Below are positions 1-7,532 of a stretch of 23,969 bases of DNA, one piece after another. The notes under the pieces were generated by a model that was not told the DNA's origin, did not search any database, and saw only the letters and a program-made list of their open reading frames with translations. The translations under genes were made by a program, and so were the position numbers. This DNA comes from DASXYU01 sp036502295 (lineage in GTDB: Bacteria > Actinomycetota > Actinomycetes > Mycobacteriales > Jatrophihabitantaceae). Position 1 is the first letter of the stretch. Each line of letters begins with the position of its first letter. The stretch covers positions 1-23,969 of the forward strand of contig DASXYU010000014.1 of the NCBI GenBank assembly GCA_036502295.1, written 5' to 3'.

Positions 1-1
1 C

Positions 2-829
2 CCCCCCACGGCCAGGCCCCCGCGCCGGATCGGCCGGCGACTCGCGCGGGTTGGCCTCGGCCTCATCATCCCGGTGCTCTTCGTCGCGGGGTGGCAACTA
101 TTCGTCTCTGATGGTGTGCTGCCCCGAGCGGTAGTGCCGGGCCCGATGAAGGTGCTCGACGCCCTGCAGATGTGGCTCGGGACGAAGAAGACCCCTGTGA
201 TGTTCTACAGCGACCACCTCTTCAGTGACGTGGGAGCAACGCTCGGTCGTGTCGCGTTGGGCTTCGCGTTGGCGACCGTTGCCGGCGTCGCCCTCGGCAC
301 TGCCGTCGGGGTGTGGCGGCTGGCCGATAGCTTGCTTACCCCGACGTTCCGCATCCTCGGCCCGATCCCACCGGTCACGTGGATACCTGTGGTCATCGTC
401 GTCCTCGGTGTCGGACAGTCGGCCAATCTCGCACTGACAGTCCTCGGCGCGGTCTTCCCGATCATCGCCTCGACCGTGACCGCCGTCTCCGGAGTCAACC
501 GTGAGCTGCTGCGCGCTGGTCGCATGATGGGACAAGGCCCGCTCGGGCTGATCGCGCACGTCATCCTGCCCGTCTCATTGCCGGGCATCGTCGGCGGCCT
601 GCGCCTCGGTCTCGGCCTGTCTTGGATGATGGGCGTCACCTCCGAAATGCTCGCGGTCCATTCCGGCCTCGGTTACACGCTCTGGAACGCGTACAACTAC
701 TTCGACTACCCCGGCGTCTTCGCCGCCATGATGGTGATCGGCCTGTGCGGTTTGCTCTCCGACCTGCTCCTGCAGGTCGTGACGCGACGCCCCACTCGCT
801 GGCACGCCGAGACGGGGGTGCGCAGTTGA
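2..829 (+). CDS. ABC transporter permease, 5'-truncated by window edge
   Basis: Inner-membrane subunit of a binding-protein-dependent importer of the nitrate/sulfonate/taurine/pyrimidine-precursor type (BPD_transp_1 fold). The frame is open to the left edge. A GTG at 74 is in frame, but it would cut into the first membrane segment (about nt 44-120, after an Arg-rich stretch), so the true start lies outside the window. Several hydrophobic segments follow. The cytoplasmic EAA loop that contacts the ATPase is visible near nt 520-600 (GRMMGQGPLGL, then ILPVSLPGIVGGLRLG). The stop overlaps the next start by 4 bp (TTGA). No substrate-binding protein is in view; it may lie upstream. The substrate cannot be read from the permease alone. 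Confidence 0.88.
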   Translation, partial: PPTARPPRRIGRRLARVGLGLIIPVLFVAGWQLFVSDGVLPRAVVPGPMKVLDALQMWLGTKKTPVMFYSDHLFSDVGATLGRVALGFALATVAGVALGTAVGVWRLADSLLTPTFRILGPIPPVTWIPVVIVVLGVGQSANLALTVLGAVFPIIASTVTAVSGVNRELLRAGRMMGQGPLGLIAHVILPVSLPGIVGGLRLGLGLSWMMGVTSEMLAVHSGLGYTLWNAYNYFDYPGVFAAMMVIGLCGLLSDLLLQVVTRRPTRWHAETGVRS

Positions 830-1617
830 CCACCACGCCAGTTCTGACGCCGGTAGGCGTCGGCTTCCATAACGTTGACAAGAGCTTCGTGCAAGGCGAA
901 CGCCAGGTGCATGCCCTGAACGACTGCACTCTTGACGTTCGCCCCGGAGAGTTCTTCTCGTTGCTCGGCCCCAGTGGGACCGGCAAGACGACCTTGCTCA
1001 ACCTGGTCTCCGGCTTCGACTCCGCGGACTCGGGCGCTGTCACGGTCGGCGATGTACCTGTGCGGAGGCCCGGACCCGATCGGGCGGTCGTCTTTCAATC
1101 GCCGACCCTGATGCCCTGGTTGACTGCACTCGACAATGTCGCCGTCGGGCTGCGCTCCACAGGCATGTCACGGTCGGCGCGCCGCCGGGCGGCGGCCGAG
1201 CAGTTGGCCGAGGTTGGCCTGGCGAGTGCCGCGGGACGCAGGCCGTACCAGCTTTCGGGTGGCATGCGGCAGCGGGTCGGCATCGCCCGTGCCCTGGCGA
1301 TGAAGCCGAAGGTGCTGCTCATGGATGAGCCGTTCGCGGCACTCGACGCCTACGTCCGCTTGGAGGCCCAGCAGCTCATCGTCGACCTGCATCACAAGCA
1401 CCCGGTGACGACGATCTTCGTGACGCACTCGATCGAGGAGGCACTGTTGCTGAGCGACCGTGTTGGCGTGATGACGGGCGGACGGGTCGACCAGGTGTAC
1501 GACGTGCCGTTCACGCACCCGCGGGACGCGACCAGCCCGGAGTTCAACGATCTGCGACGCGAGATCTGGGAGCAGATCGAGGCGGGGGTCCGACGCGATC
1601 GGGCTGCGCGGGGATGA
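826..1617 (+). CDS. ABC transporter ATP-binding protein (nitrate/sulfonate/taurine type)
   Basis: Cytoplasmic ATPase (263 aa) that energises the permease encoded just upstream. It has Walker A GPSGTGKT, Q-loop VFQSPTLMPW, signature LSGGMRQRVGIARA, Walker B KVLLMDEPFAALD and the switch His in VTHSIEEA. The PFAALD and THSIEEAL wording is typical of the SsuB/TauB/NrtD/ThiZ group. The open frame extends upstream to 622, but that part overlaps the permease in another frame. The start chosen is TTG 826, which overlaps the permease stop by 4 bp and has a GGGGGTG purine tract a few bases upstream; no other start codon fits before the conserved N-terminal strand. The stop overlaps the following amidase ATG (ATGA). 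Confidence 0.93.
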   Translation: MTTTPVLTPVGVGFHNVDKSFVQGERQVHALNDCTLDVRPGEFFSLLGPSGTGKTTLLNLVSGFDSADSGAVTVGDVPVRRPGPDRAVVFQSPTLMPWLTALDNVAVGLRSTGMSRSARRRAAAEQLAEVGLASAAGRRPYQLSGGMRQRVGIARALAMKPKVLLMDEPFAALDAYVRLEAQQLIVDLHHKHPVTTIFVTHSIEEALLLSDRVGVMTGGRVDQVYDVPFTHPRDATSPEFNDLRREIWEQIEAGVRRDRAARG

Positions 1618-2861
1618 GCGGCACGACATATGCCGAGGCGGCCCTTGAGCGGTGGGAGGAGCTGAGCTTCACCCATGCGCTGCGGGCGGTTTCGCCCGAG
1701 CGGGTCCTGCGTGAGGCGGTTGGCGCCACTGGCGCCCTCGCCGGGCTCTGCTTCAGCGTCAAGGATCTCTTCCCGGTCGCGGGAGTCGAGTCATGTGCCG
1801 GCTCGCTCACACAGGTCGGCAACGTGCCTAGGACGGACCCACCGCTCGTGGCCGCTGTGCGTGATGCGGGGGCCGTGGTCGTCGGGAAGGGTGTGTGTCC
1901 GGAGTTCGGGTTCGGTGTCGACACCGAGAATCGCCTCGACGGTCGAGTGGTGCACCCAAACGATCCCTCCATCTCTCCCGGTGGTTCGAGCGGTGGCGAT
2001 GCAGTCGCCGTGAGTGCGCGCGTCGTCGATTTCGCCCTCGCAGGTGACTATGGCGGTTCAGCGCGTTGGCCTGCTCAGGCGATGGGGATACTGGGGCTTC
2101 GCTGCGGCGTCGGACGTGCGCCGGCACGCGACCAGATCGGTGCGCCGGCTGTCGGTCAACAAGCCCGCCTCGATGTCCCGGGCATTCTGGCGAGGGACGC
2201 CTCGGTGCTACGCCGGGTGGTCGGCGTCTTGATGGGCGATGGCGCGCTGCGGCCACGCACCCGTCGCATCGTCGTCGTGCCGGCCGAGGCGCTTGGCGCG
2301 GTCTCGCCGGAGGTCGCGGCCGGAATGGAGGACGCCTGTCGTCGAGTTCAGAACGCTGGTTACGACCTCGTCGACGCGAGTCCTGTCGTCGCCGAAGCGC
2401 TCGTGGAGGCATACGCCGTCTACCGGCGGCTGCGCGAGCTCACCGACACTCATGACGGCGTACGCGCCCTGGTAGATGGGCGCGAGGATCTCTTAGCGCC
2501 ATCGAGCCTGGCCGTGCTGGCCGCGGCAGAGGCCTCGACCCAGACCGCGGAACGGGGGGAGGTGGAGGAGCTCGTGGGCAAGGAACAGGACGTACGCCAA
2601 CGCGTCACCATGGCCGTTGAACATGCCGACGCGCTGTTGCTCCCAGTGGCTGTCTGCGGGGCGATCGGGTTCGGCGAGCAGGTTCTTGTCGGCGGTACCG
2701 CATACGACGCGACGGCCTTGCACGGCTGGCTGCGGGCGGTCTCGCTCACGGGGCTTCCCGCGATCTCCATGCCGGTGGCCGAGCGGGTCTCGGTTCAGCT
2801 CGTCGGTCCAGCTGGCGCCGAGGCGCGGCTGTGCGACCTCGCGGAGGTGCTGGTGGCATGA
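1614..2861 (+). CDS. Amidase-signature hydrolase (first of two)
   Basis: Cytoplasmic amide hydrolase of the amidase-signature (AS) superfamily, 415 aa. The Ser-cisSer-Lys triad is present: Lys50 in FSVKDLF, cis-Ser125 in PGGSSGG, and nucleophile Ser149 in GDYGGSARWPA. The 24-residue spacing between the two serines matches characterised AS enzymes. The nucleophile motif has DYGGSAR where GTDTGGSIR is usual, so it belongs to a divergent branch, shorter than the common 450-500 aa. Four-base overlaps at both ends (ATGA) indicate translational coupling. Substrate unknown; the operon context suggests a linear amide or ureide intermediate. AtzE-like or GatA-like annotations would be guesses. Confidence 0.9.
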   Translation: MSGTTYAEAALERWEELSFTHALRAVSPERVLREAVGATGALAGLCFSVKDLFPVAGVESCAGSLTQVGNVPRTDPPLVAAVRDAGAVVVGKGVCPEFGFGVDTENRLDGRVVHPNDPSISPGGSSGGDAVAVSARVVDFALAGDYGGSARWPAQAMGILGLRCGVGRAPARDQIGAPAVGQQARLDVPGILARDASVLRRVVGVLMGDGALRPRTRRIVVVPAEALGAVSPEVAAGMEDACRRVQNAGYDLVDASPVVAEALVEAYAVYRRLRELTDTHDGVRALVDGREDLLAPSSLAVLAAAEASTQTAERGEVEELVGKEQDVRQRVTMAVEHADALLLPVAVCGAIGFGEQVLVGGTAYDATALHGWLRAVSLTGLPAISMPVAERVSVQLVGPAGAEARLCDLAEVLVA

Positions 2862-3580
2862 GGGTCGGCTTGATCGTGCCCTCGTCCAACCCGACTATCG
2901 AGGCTTTCCTACCGGCGGTCGCCGGAGTGCTCGGGGTGTCGTTCCTCGTGACCCGGATCGGGGTGCGCCGGATCGCCGCCGACCCGACCTCGGATGCCCA
3001 GTTCGATATCGCCGGGCTCGCTTCGGCCGCCGCGCTGCTCGCTGACGCCGAGGTCTCGTTGATCAGCTGGGCAGGGACGGCGGGGTTCTGGCTCGGTGTC
3101 GAGCGTGAGGCCGCCGTCCTCGCCGCGGCGGCCGAGGTCGGCGTTCCGGTGGTGAGTAGCCGGATGGCGATGATGGCAGCGCTGGAGGAGATGACCGACC
3201 CGCAGTTAGGCGTCTTCACTCCCTACGTCGCCGACATCCATCAGCGGGTGGTGGCCACGCTGTCGGACGCCGGATATGTCGTTGCGGGCGACAAGGCGAT
3301 GGGCATCGAGCGGAACCTCGACTTCGCAGCCATCCCAGCCGATGTCGTGGCGACCGAACTCCGCGCATTGGCCGGCTCAGGTGCCACCGTCCTACCGCTG
3401 GTGTGTACCAACGTGCTTGGCACGCTGCCCGCTATGGCGCAGGAGTCCGCCCTCGTACTCGACAGCGTGCTCGCCACCCTGTGGGACGCGACGTGCCGCG
3501 TGGGCGCGACGTCGATGTCGTACGCCGATTGCTACCGCGCCGTGCTCGCCGGCCGTTGCCACCCTGAGGAGACCCAATGA
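2858..3580 (+). CDS. Maleate isomerase / arylmalonate decarboxylase-fold protein (Asp/Glu racemase superfamily)
   Basis: 240 aa protein with the two-domain Asp/Glu racemase fold. It starts MRVGLIVPSSNPTIE, the family's opening, with Asn11 in PSSN. Also present are TPYVADIH (Tyr123), ERNLDFAAI (Asn153) and the C-terminal catalytic Cys183 in LPLVCTNVLG. The first active-site cysteine of maleate isomerases and racemases, usually ACTSG, is replaced by WAGTAG (Gly73-Thr74). A Gly at this point with a single C-terminal Cys is the arrangement known from arylmalonate decarboxylase (G74/C188). The frame opens at 2831, but ATG 2858 overlaps the amidase stop and begins the conserved strand. It may be a one-cysteine decarboxylase, a cofactor-free isomerase or a lyase; chemistry inferred only. 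Confidence 0.82.
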   Translation: MRVGLIVPSSNPTIEAFLPAVAGVLGVSFLVTRIGVRRIAADPTSDAQFDIAGLASAAALLADAEVSLISWAGTAGFWLGVEREAAVLAAAAEVGVPVVSSRMAMMAALEEMTDPQLGVFTPYVADIHQRVVATLSDAGYVVAGDKAMGIERNLDFAAIPADVVATELRALAGSGATVLPLVCTNVLGTLPAMAQESALVLDSVLATLWDATCRVGATSMSYADCYRAVLAGRCHPEETQ

Positions 3581-4314
3581 CGCTCTCTCCTGACACATTC
3601 GCAGGACGCCACTACATCGTGACCGGTGGCGGCTCCGGTATCGGATCCGCCACCGCGGCTCTGCTCACCCGTCTAGGTGCGTCGGTGACGGTGCTTGATC
3701 TCGACATTTCCCGGGTGCCGGAGTCGATCGCCGCCGTCAAGGTCGACGCCTGTGACGAGTTCGCGGTCCGCGAAGCAGTCACTTCGGCCGCGACCCAGGC
3801 ACCGCTGAGCGGACTCGTCAACTCCGTGGGCATCGAGTTCGTCAGCGACGTGGTCGACACAACGCTCGCCGCCTGGGAAAGGGTGATCGGCACCAACCTG
3901 ACGAGCTACCACATCGTGACCTCGGCCGTCCTGCCGTACCTGAGCGATGGTGCGGCGATCGTCAACGTCGCATCTCAGCTCGGATTGGTCGGTGCCAGAA
4001 GGTTCGCGGCCTACACCGCGTCGAAATCCGCGGTCATCGGCTATTCGCGCAGCACGGCACTGGACCTCGCCCCACGTGGAATCCGCGTCAACGTCGTCTG
4101 CCCCGGAGCAGTCGACACACCGCTTCTCCAGCGGCAGTTCGCCGATGGGCCGGGGCCGCAGGGCTCGCTGGAGGATCTCGTCGGAATGCACCCGATCGGT
4201 CGTCTTGGTAGGCCGTCCGAGATCGCCGAACCCATCGCCTTCTTGCTGTCGGACGCGGCTTCGTTCATCACCGCCAGCGTCGTCGTCGCGGACGGTGGGT
4301 ATGTCGCCCAGTGA
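3577..4314 (+). CDS. Short-chain dehydrogenase/reductase, probably NAD(H)-dependent
   Basis: Classical SDR of 245 aa. The cofactor loop is TGGGSGIG (16-23), and Asp41 at the end of beta-2 (VLDLD) favours NAD(H) over NADP(H). The catalytic tetrad is complete: Asn107, Ser133, Tyr146 and Lys150 (YTASK). NSVG stands where NNAG is usual, and the C-terminus AFLLSDAASFITASVVVADGGY is standard. It would oxidise an alcohol or reduce a ketone of the pathway intermediate in the cytoplasm. ATG 3577 overlaps the preceding stop by 4 bp with GGAG upstream. Its 3' end overlaps the next gene by 14 bp. The substrate cannot be predicted from sequence. Confidence 0.93.
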   Translation: MTLSPDTFAGRHYIVTGGGSGIGSATAALLTRLGASVTVLDLDISRVPESIAAVKVDACDEFAVREAVTSAATQAPLSGLVNSVGIEFVSDVVDTTLAAWERVIGTNLTSYHIVTSAVLPYLSDGAAIVNVASQLGLVGARRFAAYTASKSAVIGYSRSTALDLAPRGIRVNVVCPGAVDTPLLQRQFADGPGPQGSLEDLVGMHPIGRLGRPSEIAEPIAFLLSDAASFITASVVVADGGYVAQ

Positions 4315-5530
4315 TGTCATCCGCAACGTCACCCTCGACGGGTACGTAGGGACCGTCGACGTCGCGGTGACCGGTGGCGTCATCACGTCGATCTCTGCGG
4401 CAGCGGACGACTCGGGGCAGGGATCCGGAGGCTTTGAAGGGGCGTACGCCTTTCCGGGCTTCGCCGACGTGCATCTGCATCTCGACAAGGCGCACCTCCT
4501 GGAGCATGTCGTCTCCGGCGACGATCTTGCGGGCGCAGTGGCGCGAGTCAGGAAGGCCAAGCGTGCCTTCACCGTCGACGACGTGAAAGCACGTGCAGCC
4601 CGCGTCCTCGATAGCGCGATCGCGCACGGCACGACGCTGATCCGCTCGTATGTCGAGGTCGACCCTGACGCCGGCCTGCGATCGTGGGACGCCATCTCGC
4701 AGCTTCAGCGGGAGTACTCCGATCGGATCGACCTCCGGCTCGTTCCCTTCGCCCAGGACGGCACGACCGGGGTACCCGCCACGCTGGCCCTCCTTGAACG
4801 TGCCCTGTCTGGTGGTGCGTCCGCGGTGGGCGGCTGTTCGTACACCGACCGGGATCCGGCTGCACACATCCGAACCATCTTCGATCTCGGGGTTGCGCAC
4901 GACCTGCCCGTCGACTTCCACGTCGACTTCGACCTCGACCGATCGTGGGAGCACCTCTCGTTGGTGCTAGACGAGACCGAGAGACGAGGCTGGCAGGGCC
5001 GGGTCACCGTCGGGCACGTCACCAAGCTCAGTGCTCTCGATGCGCATGGCCGAACCGAGGTGGCACGCCGCATGGGCGATCTCGGCGTGGGCCTCGTCGT
5101 ACTTCCGGCAACCGACATCTTCCTGCCCGCGCGCGAGATCGACGTCCTCAAACCCCGCAGCGTCGCGCCACCCATTGCGCTTGTGCCCGGTGGTCCGGCA
5201 ATGGCGGTGGCAACGAACAACGTCTGCAACCCCTTCACCCCGTACGGCGACGCCGACGTCCTGCGGATGGCGAACCTGTACGCGATGCTCTGCCAGTTCT
5301 CCGATGACAGGGAGCTGGCCGCGGTGTGGTCGATGGTGACCGGATCAGCGGAGACGTTTGCGGGAGCCTCGCGCGGGATCGAGGTTGGGTCGCCGGCGAC
5401 GTTGGTGGTTCTGGATGCCCCTGACTCGTTGACAGCGCTGCGTGAGCTGCGACAGCCTTTAGCCGGATTCTTCAACGGACGCCGCACGTTCACGTGGGCG
5501 CGACCGACGCTATTGGGAAGAGCGGGCTGA
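4301..5530 (+). CDS. Cytosine deaminase/AtzC-like metal-dependent amidohydrolase
   Basis: Amidohydrolase-superfamily TIM barrel, 409 aa. N-terminal metal ligands His58 and His60 lie in FADVHLHLDKAHL, the wording of the cytosine deaminase/N-isopropylammelide hydrolase branch. His207 (DFHVDF) and His239 (TVGHVTKL) complete the His set. Two positions are off-type. The Glu of the usual HxDE motif is Phe210, and the usual GTDN metal/catalytic Asp reads ATNN (Asn306). The rest of that segment (NPFTPYGDADVLRMANLYAMLCQ) is well preserved, so this may be a subfamily trait. The open frame begins at 3947, but that part overlaps the SDR; ATG 4301 has a GGTGGG tract before it. Expected role is hydrolysis of a cyclic amide, amidine or exocyclic amine. 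Confidence 0.85.
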   Translation: MSPSDVIRNVTLDGYVGTVDVAVTGGVITSISAAADDSGQGSGGFEGAYAFPGFADVHLHLDKAHLLEHVVSGDDLAGAVARVRKAKRAFTVDDVKARAARVLDSAIAHGTTLIRSYVEVDPDAGLRSWDAISQLQREYSDRIDLRLVPFAQDGTTGVPATLALLERALSGGASAVGGCSYTDRDPAAHIRTIFDLGVAHDLPVDFHVDFDLDRSWEHLSLVLDETERRGWQGRVTVGHVTKLSALDAHGRTEVARRMGDLGVGLVVLPATDIFLPAREIDVLKPRSVAPPIALVPGGPAMAVATNNVCNPFTPYGDADVLRMANLYAMLCQFSDDRELAAVWSMVTGSAETFAGASRGIEVGSPATLVVLDAPDSLTALRELRQPLAGFFNGRRTFTWARPTLLGRAG

Positions 5531-7467
5531 TGGCTGTGTCGATGAGGCCGGATCCCGCAAACGGCTTCGGCCATATCTCGGTCGAGGAATTGTCGATCGA
5601 CGATCTCCATGCGGCCTATCGCGCCGGCGTCTGGACCGTGCAGCAGGTCGTCGCAGCGCATCTGGCACGGATCGCCGCGTATGACAAGCGAGGGCCGTTG
5701 ATCAACTCGATGATCACGGTCAACCACGCGGCGATGGCGTTGGCCGCTGATCAGGATGTATGGCTCGCCGCCCATCCGGGTGAAATCGCGGGTCCGCTCT
5801 TCGGCGTCCCGGTAGTGGTCAAGGACAACATAGACATGGCCGGGTTGCCGATGACCTCGGGCTTTCAAGGCTGGAAGAACTACGTGCCGCCGGCCGATGC
5901 TCCTGTCATCGCCCGGATCAAGGCCGCCGGCGGCGTCATCGTCGGCAAGACCTCGCTCTCGGAGTTTGCTCGCGGCGGCCATGACAACATCAACTCGGTG
6001 GTCCCCGGCTTCGCCCGCAACCCTTACCACACGGCCTATGCCACCGGCGGCTCCTCCGGCGGCGTCGCCGCCGCCCTTGCTGCCAGTTTCGCGGTCGTTG
6101 GCATCGGCACCGACACGGGTGGAAGCGTCCGCATGCCCGCTGCCCACTGCGCGCTGGCCGGACTGCGACCCACCGTCGGACTCGTGAGCCGTACGGGGGT
6201 CGTTCCGCTCGACCTCAATCGGGATACGGTCGGCCCGATGGCGCGCTCGGCGCACGATATGGCGGTGCTCCTCGACGTGATTGTCGAAGACCCCGATGCC
6301 CCGTCCTACTGCGAGGCCCTCAACACCGCGGCGTTGCAAGGTGCTCGGCTCGGCGTTCTGCGACAGGTGTTCCCCGAGTCGGTTACCGATGCCGGCATCA
6401 TCCGAAACTTCGCCAATACGATCGCCGAACTGCGGGCACTGGGTGCCGAGGTCATCGACCCATTCGTCGTCCCTGGGATCGACGCGATCCCACGTCCTCC
6501 ACAAACGCCGGCGCGCTTCGCGTGGTCGCTGGCGCAATACCTCGACGCGCACCCGGGTATCCCATACCCGAGCGTGCGGGAGATCGCGGCCTCCGGGCTG
6601 CTCCATCCGCTCCACCAGCGCGCCTTCGATGATGCTGTGAGCGCCCCGCCGCAGGACGAGGACCCCGCCACCTTGGAGGGCGCCGCCAATGAGCAGCGGT
6701 ACCGAGACGCCTTCACCGCCGCGATGGATGCGGCGGGCATCGACGCGCTGGTGTTTCCCACCTGGGCGATGCTGCCGGCTGTCAACGGCGACCGGAACAC
6801 CCAGGTGCTCGACCAGCCGGTGGTCGGACTTCCCGCCTTTCCCGAAGCTGCGCCTGTGACGTACCAGAGCTCATTGACCTTCGTCGCCTCCGCGCTGCAG
6901 TGGCCGGCGTTGAGCGTGCCGTCGGGGTATCTGGGGGAGGATCTTCCAGTCGGATTGCAGATCGTGGCTTGCCCCGGGAGCGAGGCGAAGATCGTCACCT
7001 ACGCCTACGCCTATGAGCAGGCGACCCGCCATCGGCATCCACCGGCGAGCACACCGCCTCTGGGGGACTCGCTTGCCGCGTGGCTGGTTGGCACGTGGAC
7101 GCTGCTCGACATCCGCGAGCGGGACGTTGCCACGGGGGTCGAGACATCCGCGCAGCGGCGTCCGCGCAGCGGCCAGCTCACTTACGGCACCAGCGGAGCG
7201 CTATCGGTGCAGATCGCGCGCGCAGGGTACGACGGCCTTCTTGCGGAAGGTGCCGACGGGTTCGAAAGCTACTTCGGTAGGTGGAGGCTGCACGAGGCCG
7301 ACGGGTACGTGCAGCACGTGCGCACGGCTGGGCTTGACGCGAGTCTGAACGGCACAGTGAGCCGGCACTCGTTCTGCATTGATGGTGCGGGCCGGCTCTG
7401 GCTGGCGGCGTCGCCGCTGAACGGTCGCAGCGAAGTCTTCCTTTGGGAGAGATCGCGTAGCTGCTAG
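5530..7467 (+). CDS. Amidase-signature hydrolase fused to a C-terminal lipocalin-like domain
   Basis: 645 aa. Residues about 15-505 are a full amidase: Lys98 (VVVKDNID), cis-Ser175 (ATGGSSGG) and nucleophile Ser199 (GTDTGGSVRMPA), with canonical 24-residue serine spacing. Residues about 514-645 form a second domain beginning LAAWLVGTWTLLD, with GQLTYGTSGALSVQI, FESYFGRWRLHEADGYVQHV and LWLAASPLNGRSEVFLWERS. This matches the lipocalin-like (Lipocalin_5) pattern usually found as a small free-standing protein. ATG 5530 shares one base with the upstream stop (TGATG); ATG 5542 is an alternative. No signal peptide is evident, so it is probably cytoplasmic. It likely performs the last amide cleavage; the added domain might bind substrate. 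It is the last gene of the operon. Confidence 0.9.
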   Translation: MAVSMRPDPANGFGHISVEELSIDDLHAAYRAGVWTVQQVVAAHLARIAAYDKRGPLINSMITVNHAAMALAADQDVWLAAHPGEIAGPLFGVPVVVKDNIDMAGLPMTSGFQGWKNYVPPADAPVIARIKAAGGVIVGKTSLSEFARGGHDNINSVVPGFARNPYHTAYATGGSSGGVAAALAASFAVVGIGTDTGGSVRMPAAHCALAGLRPTVGLVSRTGVVPLDLNRDTVGPMARSAHDMAVLLDVIVEDPDAPSYCEALNTAALQGARLGVLRQVFPESVTDAGIIRNFANTIAELRALGAEVIDPFVVPGIDAIPRPPQTPARFAWSLAQYLDAHPGIPYPSVREIAASGLLHPLHQRAFDDAVSAPPQDEDPATLEGAANEQRYRDAFTAAMDAAGIDALVFPTWAMLPAVNGDRNTQVLDQPVVGLPAFPEAAPVTYQSSLTFVASALQWPALSVPSGYLGEDLPVGLQIVACPGSEAKIVTYAYAYEQATRHRHPPASTPPLGDSLAAWLVGTWTLLDIRERDVATGVETSAQRRPRSGQLTYGTSGALSVQIARAGYDGLLAEGADGFESYFGRWRLHEADGYVQHVRTAGLDASLNGTVSRHSFCIDGAGRLWLAASPLNGRSEVFLWERSRSC

Positions 7468-7532
7468 ACGTATTCGATCGGCAGATCGTAGGGGGCGAGG
7501 TCCTGTCATCCGGCGCTGGCAGGATGGCCCTT

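Noticed and set aside
74..829. GTG 74 as the permease start
   Set aside because: The frame is open upstream to the window edge and the GTG lies inside the first membrane segment, so the gene is truncated.
4705..6615. 636-codon minus-strand open frame across the catabolic operon
   Set aside because: It overlaps two well-supported genes on the other strand and has no domain or ribosome-binding site.
1..7467. The catabolic operon as a nicotinate or cyanurate pathway
   Set aside because: The maleate isomerase fold and amidases are suggestive, but no nicotinate hydroxylase, AtzD-type hydrolase or allophanate hydrolase is present, and the isomerase lacks its first cysteine.
7476..7496. Small dyad CGATC/GATCG before uvrD2
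   Set aside because: Only five-base arms with no T-tract and no promoter elements; not distinguishable from chance.
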